Source: Kiritimatiellia bacterium
Lineage (GTDB): Bacteria; Verrucomicrobiota; Kiritimatiellia; RFP12; UBA1067
Reading direction: 5' to 3'
NCBI GenBank assembly: GCA_017405115.1
Contig: JAFRBA010000163.1
Span: forward strand, 1-46,412
Length of the DNA stretch: 46,412 bases
The translations under genes were made by a program, and so were the position numbers. Under the pieces are notes generated by a model, which had not been told where the DNA came from, ran no database searches, and saw only the letters and a list, made by a program, of their open reading frames with translations. Shown here piece by piece: positions 16,013 through 24,029 of the stretch (its first letter is position 1; each line of letters opens with the position of its first letter).

Positions 16013-17269
16013 TTACTTCGGCAGCTCGGGAGCGTCCGGATTCACTTCAGGACCGAAGTAGCGCAGGACTTCGAGAACTTCCGTCGGAGAGTCGTTCTCG
16101 AAGACAACGCCCTTCTTCGCCGCATCCTCCGTGACGAAATACTCGTCGCAGGTAAGGTCTGTGAAGTGGATGAGCGACGGGGAGTACATGAGCTGCCCGC
16201 CAATCTTGCCGAGGCCCTGCACGCAGATGAGGCCATAGGCGCCGTTGTCGGCGATCGTCACCTTCTGGCCCGGAAGGACAGTGAGGCGCTTCGCGGTCAC
16301 GGCCTGGAAGCCGTCCGTGCGCCCGTAGTTCGTCCAGTAGTCGAAATATCCTTTCTTCTCCGAGCCGCTGCAGAGCTTGGGCACGAGGAAGTGGTGCTTG
16401 TGGAAGTCGGGATCGACGTTCGCCTCCCAGTCGATCGTATCGACGATGAAGTCAAGGTCGTTCCACTTCGACTTCGGCATGTCCTTCGTCAGGAGCGCAC
16501 GGTCGACTGCGCGGCCCTCGACGAGCGACTGATACATGCCGAACACGTCGCTGCCCCACTGCGGCTCGTAGGTGCAGAAGCTGCCCGGCGCATGGAGAAT
16601 GCCAGGCTGGACGTACCATCCCGTGCCGACTTGCAGACGGTAGGCGCGAGAGAGGTCGAGGATTCCGTTGTCGCCCTTGTTCCAGTTCGCCATGCATTCC
16701 TTCACCTGCTTCTTCGTGACGTCGGGATTGAGTCCGAAGAAGGTATAGGGGAAGTTGTCGTCCGCAAAGTTGTACTGCGGCGGGAAGTAGTAGGTCTCCG
16801 GCTTGCCGTCCATGCCGACAAGCTTCGCAAACTTGTTCGTCTGGTGGATGTGGTGGCAGATCGGCCCCATGTTGTCGAAGAACTTCGAGAAGACAGGCCA
16901 GCGATGATATCTCGCCCAGATTTTCTTGCCGACGATGCCCGCGCCGAGCTGGGCGACTGCATCGCGGAGAAGGAAGCGCCTGCCCTCGAAGACGATGTAG
17001 GAAAGGCCCTCGTCCGGCTGACGGCCGAAGTTGTCCGCCTCGGTGGTGGACGCAAACCAGCGCTCGTCGATTCCGCCGCGGCTGAGCCCAAGCGCATAAA
17101 GATCCTCCTGCGCGAGTTTGAGGCGCTTGCCGGGCTGCATGAACGAACGCGGCACCCAGCACGGCGCAAGACGCAGCACGCCGCTCGTTTTGGCAACAGC
17201 GTCCTCCGCAGCGGACTTCACGCCCTTGCCCGTAATCGTCTTCAGATCCTTGACCGATGGTACCTTCAT
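16013..17269 (-). CDS. Phosphomannose isomerase-like cupin protein
   Basis: 418 aa. The segments CHHIHQTNKFAKLVG (H-x-H type metal site), YYFPPQYN, YRLQVGTGWYVQPGILHAPG and the C-terminal TVLPGQKVTIADNGAYGLI resemble the metal-binding core of type I mannose-6-phosphate isomerases and related cupins, though the protein is diverged from the canonical enzyme at 22890. It has no signal peptide and is cytoplasmic. The start at 17269 is preferred because AAGGGGTGA precedes it; earlier in-frame ATGs overlap the promoter. It is the first gene of the long operon and carries the regulatory site shared with the GntR operon. A sugar or sugar-phosphate aldose-ketose isomerase is likely, but the exact substrate cannot be read. 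Confidence 0.6.
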   Translation of the reverse strand: MKVPSVKDLKTITGKGVKSAAEDAVAKTSGVLRLAPCWVPRSFMQPGKRLKLAQEDLYALGLSRGGIDERWFASTTEADNFGRQPDEGLSYIVFEGRRFLLRDAVAQLGAGIVGKKIWARYHRWPVFSKFFDNMGPICHHIHQTNKFAKLVGMDGKPETYYFPPQYNFADDNFPYTFFGLNPDVTKKQVKECMANWNKGDNGILDLSRAYRLQVGTGWYVQPGILHAPGSFCTYEPQWGSDVFGMYQSLVEGRAVDRALLTKDMPKSKWNDLDFIVDTIDWEANVDPDFHKHHFLVPKLCSGSEKKGYFDYWTNYGRTDGFQAVTAKRLTVLPGQKVTIADNGAYGLICVQGLGKIGGQLMYSPSLIHFTDLTCDEYFVTEDAAKKGVVFENDSPTEVLEVLRYFGPEVNPDAPELPK

Positions 17270-17304
17270 TCTCTTCACCCCTTTCTTTGTGAGATTTTGC
17301 ATAT

Positions 17305-17313
17305 ATTCTATCA
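17305..17313 (-). promoter_or_regulatory. Extended -10 promoter (TGATAGAAT) of the long glycan operon
   Basis: Minus strand TGA (17313-17311) then TAGAAT (17310-17305). The predicted start near 17298 leaves a leader of about 29 nt with a ribosome site before the ATG at 17269. Confidence 0.55.
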
Positions 17314-17332
17314 CGGCTTCATTCTCTTGGAA

Positions 17333-17347
17333 TGACTTGTACAGTCA
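17333..17347. promoter_or_regulatory. Palindromic operator TGACTTGTACAGTCA, copy 1
   Basis: A 15-bp palindrome (TGACT-TGTAC-AGTCA). On the minus strand its core TGACTGTACAAGT is identical over 13 bp to the site at 22839-22851, and in both cases exactly 24 bp separate the end of the core from the -10 box. It is the likely binding site of the GntR/LacI-type regulator encoded at 21684-22787. Its place just upstream of the -35 region suits activation or a hybrid mechanism. Confidence 0.7.
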
Positions 17348-17369
17348 TGTTATTTCACACTCGGGCACA

Positions 17370-20300
17370 TCAGTCTACGGCACCGTGCGCCATGTTTAGC
17401 AGAAGTCGTCCGGCATACGGATCCTTCGCATACTTGCCTTCAAACACGCGGTAGGCATTCAGGACGATCCGCCCCTTCCCATAGCGCCAGACGCCAAGCG
17501 TCACGCCGAAATCAAAGCCGTGCATCTCGTCACCCCATGTGGCGGGCAATCCCGTGGCGAAAGACACAATCCGTCCGGGTTCCTTCGTTTCGTAGAGACA
17601 GCACGGATAGGACTGCGCAAAGTAGCGGTCGTCGCACACTCCAGCAGGCAACCCTGCCGTGAGCGCGTCGGGCCTGATCACGGCAAACGCACGGTAAGCC
17701 CAATTCACCAGCAACCGTACGGTGAGGTCTTCCGGCAGCTTCGGAAACCGCCGCTGCAGGGGAAAGCGGTTGACGCGGTCGATCGGCTTGCGCGGGGCGT
17801 CCGGACGCCACGTGAGCGTCTCGGGATCAAGAACCACGACGGTCGTTCCCGCTTCGGCGCGCACCGCGAGATTCGACCACGCCGCATCAGAAAGAACGGT
17901 GCGCCCGACGAGGATCCGCTTCGCCGACCCGGTCGCCGCCAGTTCCACGCCGTGCGTGGCGAGCCAGGCGTTCTCGGCATCTGTGAACCCGACCGTCTCC
18001 ACGCGCGTACCGGGCGCGGCATGTGCCGGCTCCGTCACCCGGAGCGTCAGCGTTCCACCCGTCGGAATCGCACCTTTCTCGCACTCCACGGAACATTCGT
18101 AGTCGCCCGGCTTCGCCACGAGGAAGCGCTCCTTGAACACAAGCTGTGCAAGCGGGAATCGCATCGGCGGCGCAACCGCCTGAACCGTCAGGTTCGTGCA
18201 GAAGTTCCACACGCATCCGTGTTCCTTCGAGACGACACGCGCCCGCACTGGATATCTGCCAGGCGCCAGAACGTCCTCGTTCGCCAGCACGACCTCCAAA
18301 GACGCTTCGCCGCCAGCCTCAATGCAGTCGTTCTCGAGGAACAGGCACCAATGCAGAGGCGCCATCTTCTCCTCGAGCACGTCATGCAGGTACGGATAGA
18401 AGTCCCGGTAGAAGTTCATCACCGACAGGCCGTTCGCCCAGCCTGACAGGGACGCCACCGAAAAACCGCACATCTGCGGGTTCGACCGCAGGCAGTCAAT
18501 CATCTTCCCCCGGGTTGCGGCGGCCTGCCGAAAAGTCTCGCGTGTGAACGTTTCCGTATTTGCGTACAGATCCGCCAAGCCAGTCGTCTGCCACAAATCG
18601 TCCAGCAGCGCCCCCATCTCGCGGTGCGCGTTCGCAGGCGTGTTGGACACGCCGCCGAACCCGTCCTGCTCAAACTGTCTGGCAAGAAGACCGCCGCGGC
18701 TCACTCCATTGACCCCGAATTCGCTCACGAAAAACGGCTTCGTGCCGCGTCCCGTCCGACGCAAGACGTACTGCGATGCCTCCTGAAGCGGCGTACGGAA
18801 GTACGCGTGCACGTCGCCTCGACGCGAATCCCACGCAACGATGACATCCCCGTACGGGCCTCTGTCCGGGCGTGCGGGAAACGGCGAATCGGGCGCGCCC
18901 CAGAAACGCTTCTCGAAGAACTGACGCTCCTCCTCGCCTCGATTCTCCTTCCACGGGACATTCTCGCCCTCCACACCCCAAAGGCACTCCCACTTGCGGC
19001 TGCCCGGATTGGACACGCTGCCAAGCGCCACGTCGCTGTCAAAACGGCCGCTTCCAATAAACACGAGGCGCGTGGGATCCTTGTCGCGCAGCGGCTGCAG
19101 CGCGTCGCGGCACCACTGATGCACCTCGTCGAGCAGAGTTTCGTTCTGCATCTCCCAGGCGACGACGGCCGGATGGTTGATTTTGTGCTCCACTTCCGCA
19201 AGCAAGTGTCGCCTGAAATCGTCCTTCAGGTTCGGCGAAACCGGCGTCGCGCGCCGCTCCAGCCACGATGCGCCATGCGAGCAGATCACGAGAAGCCCGA
19301 TTCGGTCGCAGAGATCCACCATCTCCGGCCAAGCCGTGGTGAAATGCAGTCGGATCGTGTTGAATCCGGCAGACTTCGCCTGCCAGATTTCCTTGCGGAC
19401 GAGTTCCGGACGTGTCACAGCCCCCATCGTTCCAATGCCTGCCACCATGCTCCCGCCCTTCACGAGCAACCGCTTTCCATTCAGCGTGAACCAACCGTCG
19501 GGAGACACGCGGAAATCGCGGAAACCAAACGTCACGTCCGTCCTCTGCAGTACGCCTGTGCCCGGCTCGGCCAGAAACGACAACGTGTAGAGGTTGGGCT
19601 CGTCCACGCTCCAGAGCCGATGTTGCAGAACGTCAAACGTCATAGACTCGTCCTTGTCGCCTGGCATCGCAGTGCAATCGAACGTGCGGGCGAAGACCGT
19701 CTCGCCCTTTGTATCTGTTACAGTCGCGACCATCCTGAGCGGCACGGGCGTGCCGCGGCCGTTGTGCAGCCGATAGGCCGCCGTCACGCGCCCCGTCTGC
19801 CAATCCGCCCGCACAACGGGTTTCTCCGCGCGCACGTCGCCGCGCAGGACGATCTCCACCGGATAGAACACGCCGCCTCCGCTCCAGGAAAACGTACCGA
19901 CCACGCCGTCGCCCATCGCCACCATGTCGCGGCGCGACACGCCGTCCACGCGGTTCGTTCCACCAGGCATCGCCAGCCGCAGCGCCACGGTGTTCCGGCC
20001 TTTCCTCAACGCCTTTGTGCATGGATATTCCTCGAAAAGGCCCCGCCCTTCGCAACGGCCAACCTTGACGCCGTTCACCCACCAGTCGGAGATATACGTG
20101 GCCAGCCCCGTCGAGAGCGCTGCCTCGCGGAAGGCATTCGTCTCCGGCAGTTCGAACGTCGTCCAGAACCACGTCACCTCGTCTCTCAACGCCGGGAACG
20201 TATCGCTTTGGAACCCGGGAATGCGGGCGACGACAGTTTCGGCGGGCGGCTGCGACGGCCAACCGTTCGCCACGCCGTCGTCTTTCGGATCCGTCGCCCC

Positions 20301-20396
20301 GATCCATGCCCCGTCCAGGCGGATCGTCCCGGCCCCAGCCCCGAACGCCATCGAGACCGCGATTGCCGTCGTCAGAAATCTGCTCAACCCGTGCAT
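17370..20396 (-). CDS. Secreted glycoside hydrolase family 2 enzyme, second copy
   Basis: 1008 aa. Signal peptide MHGLSRFLTTAIAVSMAFGAGAG. The domains are a jelly roll (about 25-185, DWWVNGVKVGRCEG), an immunoglobulin-like domain (about 190-295), a TIM barrel (about 300-650) and further C-terminal beta domains ending in a region with GxGRIVLNAYRVFEG. The acid/base is E419 in WEMQNE and the nucleophile E559 in PFFVSEFG. I start at 20396, with AAAGGATG nine bases upstream; an ATG at 20408 lies inside that ribosome site. It is only distantly similar to the other GH2 enzyme at 11026. It is the last gene of the regulator-permease-GH2 operon, so the permease probably imports its product. Confidence 0.83.
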   Translation of the reverse strand: MHGLSRFLTTAIAVSMAFGAGAGTIRLDGAWIGATDPKDDGVANGWPSQPPAETVVARIPGFQSDTFPALRDEVTWFWTTFELPETNAFREAALSTGLATYISDWWVNGVKVGRCEGRGLFEEYPCTKALRKGRNTVALRLAMPGGTNRVDGVSRRDMVAMGDGVVGTFSWSGGGVFYPVEIVLRGDVRAEKPVVRADWQTGRVTAAYRLHNGRGTPVPLRMVATVTDTKGETVFARTFDCTAMPGDKDESMTFDVLQHRLWSVDEPNLYTLSFLAEPGTGVLQRTDVTFGFRDFRVSPDGWFTLNGKRLLVKGGSMVAGIGTMGAVTRPELVRKEIWQAKSAGFNTIRLHFTTAWPEMVDLCDRIGLLVICSHGASWLERRATPVSPNLKDDFRRHLLAEVEHKINHPAVVAWEMQNETLLDEVHQWCRDALQPLRDKDPTRLVFIGSGRFDSDVALGSVSNPGSRKWECLWGVEGENVPWKENRGEEERQFFEKRFWGAPDSPFPARPDRGPYGDVIVAWDSRRGDVHAYFRTPLQEASQYVLRRTGRGTKPFFVSEFGVNGVSRGGLLARQFEQDGFGGVSNTPANAHREMGALLDDLWQTTGLADLYANTETFTRETFRQAAATRGKMIDCLRSNPQMCGFSVASLSGWANGLSVMNFYRDFYPYLHDVLEEKMAPLHWCLFLENDCIEAGGEASLEVVLANEDVLAPGRYPVRARVVSKEHGCVWNFCTNLTVQAVAPPMRFPLAQLVFKERFLVAKPGDYECSVECEKGAIPTGGTLTLRVTEPAHAAPGTRVETVGFTDAENAWLATHGVELAATGSAKRILVGRTVLSDAAWSNLAVRAEAGTTVVVLDPETLTWRPDAPRKPIDRVNRFPLQRRFPKLPEDLTVRLLVNWAYRAFAVIRPDALTAGLPAGVCDDRYFAQSYPCCLYETKEPGRIVSFATGLPATWGDEMHGFDFGVTLGVWRYGKGRIVLNAYRVFEGKYAKDPYAGRLLLNMAHGAVD

Positions 20397-20427
20397 GCTC
20401 TTTGTCATCCTTTCCCCAGAATCGCAC

Positions 20428-21687
20428 TCACTCTTTTTCATGCGAGAAGAAAATCGCATAGACAAGCAAATATGCCGCGCCTAAAGCCGGTATCGCGTAT
20501 GAAACCGCATATCCGAGGTGATCCGCAAGCAAGCCCTGCGCAAGCGGCAACAGTCCGCCGCCGACAAGAACCGTCATTACGAGGCCTGAGGCGGCCTCGG
20601 TGTATTCGCCCAACCCCTCGACGGTCAGATTGTAGGCCGCCGCCCACGAGACGGATGCGAACAGTCCGACAAAGGTAAGCAGACAGCATCCGAGCGGCAC
20701 ATGGACAATCTCAAAGCCCGGGCATGTAAAAACGGCCATCGGCACAACCAATCCCATTGCAACGACGCCAACGGCAGTAAAGAGCAGCGCCGCCGCTCCG
20801 CAGAAGGCGAGAATCGCACGGCTGGAGAACTTGCCGCCAATCCACGATCCGGCAAAGCGTCCGACAAGCATCAAGAAAAAGAACATGCCCGTGACGCTCC
20901 CTGCGACCGCCGGCGTCGTCGCTTTGAACGATCCGCGAGGATCGAGCATCCACAGGTTGAGAATCCCAGGGACGCCGATTTCGATGCCGATGTAAAAGAA
21001 GACGCCGACAATGCCCATTGCCGCATGACGAAAGCGAAGTGGCGAAAGAACACCCACCCGCGCGGCAGACTGTTCACGCTCCTCCGCCGGCTCGGGCAAA
21101 TGGAATGTAAGCAACGCAAAGAACGCCGCGGCAAAAATGCCCAGCACCCACCAAAGGAGAACTTCGACATCCCGCAGGGACGTCTTCGCCGAGATGGTGC
21201 CGATCAATAGCATCACGACGATTGGGGCAAGCGTCGAGACGATGGAATTGACGCCGCCGCCAAAGCAAATGAGCTGATTGCCTTTCCTTCCACCTCCGCC
21301 AAGCGTGTTGAGCATCGGATTGATGACGATGTTCAGCATGCAGCATGAAAAGCCGCACACGAACGTACCAAACAGATAGATGGCAAAACTCGGCAAAACG
21401 GAGAGTCCCAGCCGGCTGGACGCGATTTGCACGATTGTCCCGACCACGCCGACCACAAGGGCCGCAAGCGCCGTTTTCTTGTAGCCGATTGTCGAAAGGA
21501 GCCGTCCCGAAGGAATGCCCATGAAGAGATAGGCTGCAAAGGTCATCAGGTTCCCGGCCATTCCAAGGAGGTTGGAGCCGTCAATGCCCGGCTGGACCTT
21601 CCACACGGCGCCGATAGGCGCGGACAGGTGCGTGACTAGTGCCAAAAGCCCATAAAGGACGAACATCGCAATTGCTGCAGGGCTCAT
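20428..21687 (-). CDS. MFS sugar permease, FHS/FucP-like
   Basis: 419 aa, about twelve transmembrane segments with the usual central loop (PEPAEEREQSAARVG, about 197-212). The GNLMTFAAYLFMGIPSGRLL and YKKTALAALVVGVVGT segments follow the layout of the FHS family of fucose/glucose/galactose proton symporters. The start overlaps the regulator stop by ATGA (21684-21687). It lies between a transcription factor and a GH2 glycosidase, so its substrate is probably the monosaccharide released by that enzyme. The family is confident; the sugar is not. Confidence 0.8.
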   Translation of the reverse strand: MSPAAIAMFVLYGLLALVTHLSAPIGAVWKVQPGIDGSNLLGMAGNLMTFAAYLFMGIPSGRLLSTIGYKKTALAALVVGVVGTIVQIASSRLGLSVLPSFAIYLFGTFVCGFSCCMLNIVINPMLNTLGGGGRKGNQLICFGGGVNSIVSTLAPIVVMLLIGTISAKTSLRDVEVLLWWVLGIFAAAFFALLTFHLPEPAEEREQSAARVGVLSPLRFRHAAMGIVGVFFYIGIEIGVPGILNLWMLDPRGSFKATTPAVAGSVTGMFFFLMLVGRFAGSWIGGKFSSRAILAFCGAAALLFTAVGVVAMGLVVPMAVFTCPGFEIVHVPLGCCLLTFVGLFASVSWAAAYNLTVEGLGEYTEAASGLVMTVLVGGGLLPLAQGLLADHLGYAVSYAIPALGAAYLLVYAIFFSHEKE

Positions 21688-22787
21688 TTCTCATCTCCAA
21701 TCGTCGATTCGCGAATAACAAGTGGTGCATCCAGCATTGCCGTGTAAACGGGACTATCCGAGAACTCCATACGCCGATAAAGCAGTTCAACGGCAACACG
21801 CGCCAGCTCTTTGCAGGGCTGATGAACCGTAGTCAGCGACGGGGACATGACGGACGCGCAACGAACGTCGTCAAAGCCCGCCAACTTGATCTTTGCTGGC
21901 ACAGTTCCCCTTTTCATGCCCTTTTCAATCGCCTTCAGCACGCTGGCGGCATGCACATCGTAGCCGCAAATGACAGCGTCGGGAGCATTTGCCCCGTGCA
22001 AATGCCGCACCACCGATCCTGATGCCGTTGGCTCGGCTTCAACAACGCACTCCGCCGACCACGGCTTCCCTGCCGCAATCATGGCCGCCGCCAAGCCCAT
22101 CATGCGAGATTCTACGGTCGGCGCACAGTTCTTTCGCTTGACGAACAAGACGCGCTCGACGCCGACGGAGACAAGATGTTCGCCCATCCGCCGTCCAGCC
22201 GCGAAATTGTCAATGCCGACCAAATCGTACTTGCTGCGCCGGGGTGACGGCTCGATGTCGTAATCCAGGAGAACAACTGGAACCCCCGCCTGTTCGAGAA
22301 TCAATACGATCTCCCGGTTTGCCCCCTCAGAATCACGCAGATATTCAATCGGATGCATTATGACGCCGGCGACATGCTGTTGCACAAAATCCACCGCCAG
22401 CTTCTTCGCCGCTTGCGCCCGTTCCTTCGGCACTTCTGCCATCGTATTGCCCAAGAGGACTGTGCGGCCCTTCTGTTGGCAAAGGCGCGTTATCTCCCCG
22501 CAAATCGGCGCATAGATCTCTCCGTAGGCAAGCCCCGGCATGATGAGGCCAATCGGCCCGTATGCCGTGCGGGCGAACCGTGTCGGAAACGACCCCTTGC
22601 CCTTGCGCCGGACGATCAACCCGTCCGTTTCAAGCTTGCTCACGGCCTTTACTGCCGTAAACCGCGAAACCTGGAAACGCCGTACAAGTTGCGCCTCACT
22701 CGGAAACGGGCGGTGAACACCGTACTTCCCATCGCAAAGCTCTAGCCGCAAAACCTCAAATATCTCTTTGTACTTCGTGCGTTTCAT
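21684..22787 (-). CDS. GntR-type winged-helix regulator with LacI-like sugar-binding domain
   Basis: 367 aa. Residues 1-70 form a GntR winged helix (YKEIFEVLRLELCDGKY, FPSEAQLVRRFQVSRFTAVK, LETDGLIVRRKGKGSF). Residues 80-365 form a periplasmic-binding-like sensor (GPIGLIMPGL, GVIMHPIEYL, VPVVLLDYDI, DLVGIDNFAAGRRMGEHL, DAVICGYDVHAASVLKAI, KLAGFDDV, LTTVHQPCKELARVAVELL). This is the AraR/GntR-LacI hybrid architecture, which senses a sugar. The start at 22787 is supported by GGAG six bases upstream; an ATG at 22799 is possible. It is first in its operon, directly downstream of an operator-like palindrome, so it probably controls itself, the permease and GH2, and the long operon at 17269. Confidence 0.85.
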   Translation of the reverse strand: MKRTKYKEIFEVLRLELCDGKYGVHRPFPSEAQLVRRFQVSRFTAVKAVSKLETDGLIVRRKGKGSFPTRFARTAYGPIGLIMPGLAYGEIYAPICGEITRLCQQKGRTVLLGNTMAEVPKERAQAAKKLAVDFVQQHVAGVIMHPIEYLRDSEGANREIVLILEQAGVPVVLLDYDIEPSPRRSKYDLVGIDNFAAGRRMGEHLVSVGVERVLFVKRKNCAPTVESRMMGLAAAMIAAGKPWSAECVVEAEPTASGSVVRHLHGANAPDAVICGYDVHAASVLKAIEKGMKRGTVPAKIKLAGFDDVRCASVMSPSLTTVHQPCKELARVAVELLYRRMEFSDSPVYTAMLDAPLVIRESTIGDEK

Positions 22788-22808
22788 AACCCGCTCCATA
22801 TGTATGCC

Positions 22809-22817
22809 ATTATAGCA
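22809..22817 (-). promoter_or_regulatory. Extended -10 promoter (TGCTATAAT) of the regulator-permease-GH2 operon
   Basis: Minus strand TGC (22817-22815) then a perfect TATAAT (22814-22809). The start near 22802 gives a leader of about 15 nt that contains GGAG. Confidence 0.7.
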
Positions 22818-22838
22818 GATATGTTTTTCGCGATAACA

Positions 22839-22885
22839 ACTTGTACAGTCAAGTTTCTCAATTGGGTACACTGTACACATGTACA
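22839..22885. promoter_or_regulatory. Operator region: palindrome copy 2 plus two extra TGTACA half-sites
   Basis: ACTTGTACAGTCAAGT (22839-22854) has inverted arms ACTTG/CAAGT and shares the 13-bp core TGACTGTACAAGT (minus strand) with 17333-17347 at the same 24-bp distance from the -10 box. Farther upstream TGTACA occurs at 22872-22877 and 22880-22885. Several sites suggest cooperative binding by the regulator encoded just downstream. Confidence 0.65.
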
Positions 22886-22889
22886 ATTA

Positions 22890-24029
22890 TCACAGACACG
22901 GCGAACGATGCCCTTGTCCGGCCTTGAACACGACTACCCGCCCGTCTGCACCATCAGCAGCGACAGAGAAATCTGACGCCGCCGCCGGCACGAAAAACTG
23001 GTCGCCGGGGCGTAGCGGAGCCGCTCCCGCCGCGCACTCTAGCCTGGCGTGCCCGGAAAGGACGTAAAGCACCGAAAACCGCCCATCGGCCGCGATGCGG
23101 CAAGAACCGGAGATGTCAATACGCTCCAGCGAAAAGCAATCCGTTCGCGGCATCCCCACGATTACGGTGCGGACGAATTCCTTCGTCCGTTCCACAGTCT
23201 GCGGAGCGACCATGTAGCGCCGCCGCGCCGCCGCCTCGTCGCATCCATCGTAATGGAAGCACTTGAACATGTTGTCGAATCCGATTCCGTAGTGGCAGGC
23301 CTTCTCCGGAATCGTGAATCCCTGCGGCGTCACCTTCTCGGTGCGGAAGGTATAGTCCGTGGGTTCCTGTATCTCCACGAGCAGGCATCCCGCCCCGATC
23401 GCATGAGGCATGCCGCCCTCTATGAAGAAAGTGTCGCCCGACTTCACCTCGATGCGATGGAGCATGCCTAGCATGGCCGGTATGTCCTGTCGGTCGAAAA
23501 CGTTGCGCCACGCCGCCTCCGTGACGCCGGGCTTGAAGCCCATGTAGACGCACGAGGGCTCGACGGCGGGGGCGCCGTCGCTACGCAGCCCTTTGACGAC
23601 AGGGGGACGGACGCCGACGATGTGCCAGCACTCTGTCTTGCCGAAAGGCGAGTTGAAGAACTCGTGCGCCTTCTCGCGGTCAGGATGGCACTGAACGCCG
23701 AGCCGCTCCGCCGCATCTATGAGCTTCACGAGGACGCCGGGCGACTCGCCCCATCGCGCAACATGATCCGCGCCAAGCGCGGCAACGGGATCAGCCGAGA
23801 TGCAGTCCTTGAGCGTCATGCCGGAATCCGCAAGGCGGCTCAAGCCCTCGACGACGTCCTCCCGCCCCGGGTTGATCGCCCGGACAGTGGAGCATATCCA
23901 GTCCTCGGGAAAATGAGAATCATGTGCGGAAAAATCTCCGTGCATGGCGTCGATGAGCCGTCCGCCGTGGTACGTTCGCCACGCACGTTCGCTTTTGAGG
24001 CGGATCGGGCTGTCGAATGCGACGTTCAT
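22890..24029 (-). CDS. Mannose-6-phosphate isomerase, type I (ManA-like)
   Basis: 379 aa cytoplasmic cupin enzyme that interconverts mannose 6-phosphate and fructose 6-phosphate in the canonical family. The zinc ligands are visible: Gln and His in LGVQCHPDREKAHEFF, Glu in GKTECWHIVG and His in GGMPHAIGAGCLL. The start region SPIRLKSERAWRTYHGG and the C-terminal cupin half (PLRPGDQFFVPA) fit the family. The ATG at 24029 overlaps the stop of the glycyl radical enzyme gene by ATGA; a longer frame running upstream is an artefact. It is the last gene of the symporter/glycyl radical operon. A related sugar phosphate is possible. Confidence 0.8.
   Translation of the reverse strand: MNVAFDSPIRLKSERAWRTYHGGRLIDAMHGDFSAHDSHFPEDWICSTVRAINPGREDVVEGLSRLADSGMTLKDCISADPVAALGADHVARWGESPGVLVKLIDAAERLGVQCHPDREKAHEFFNSPFGKTECWHIVGVRPPVVKGLRSDGAPAVEPSCVYMGFKPGVTEAAWRNVFDRQDIPAMLGMLHRIEVKSGDTFFIEGGMPHAIGAGCLLVEIQEPTDYTFRTEKVTPQGFTIPEKACHYGIGFDNMFKCFHYDGCDEAAARRRYMVAPQTVERTKEFVRTVIVGMPRTDCFSLERIDISGSCRIAADGRFSVLYVLSGHARLECAAGAAPLRPGDQFFVPAAASDFSVAADGADGRVVVFKAGQGHRSPCL

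Noticed and set aside
18624..20678. A 684-codon plus-strand open frame opposite the second GH2 gene
   Set aside because: It is antisense to a complete GH2 enzyme, has an arginine/histidine-rich composition and no ribosome site. It is a GC-rich shadow frame.
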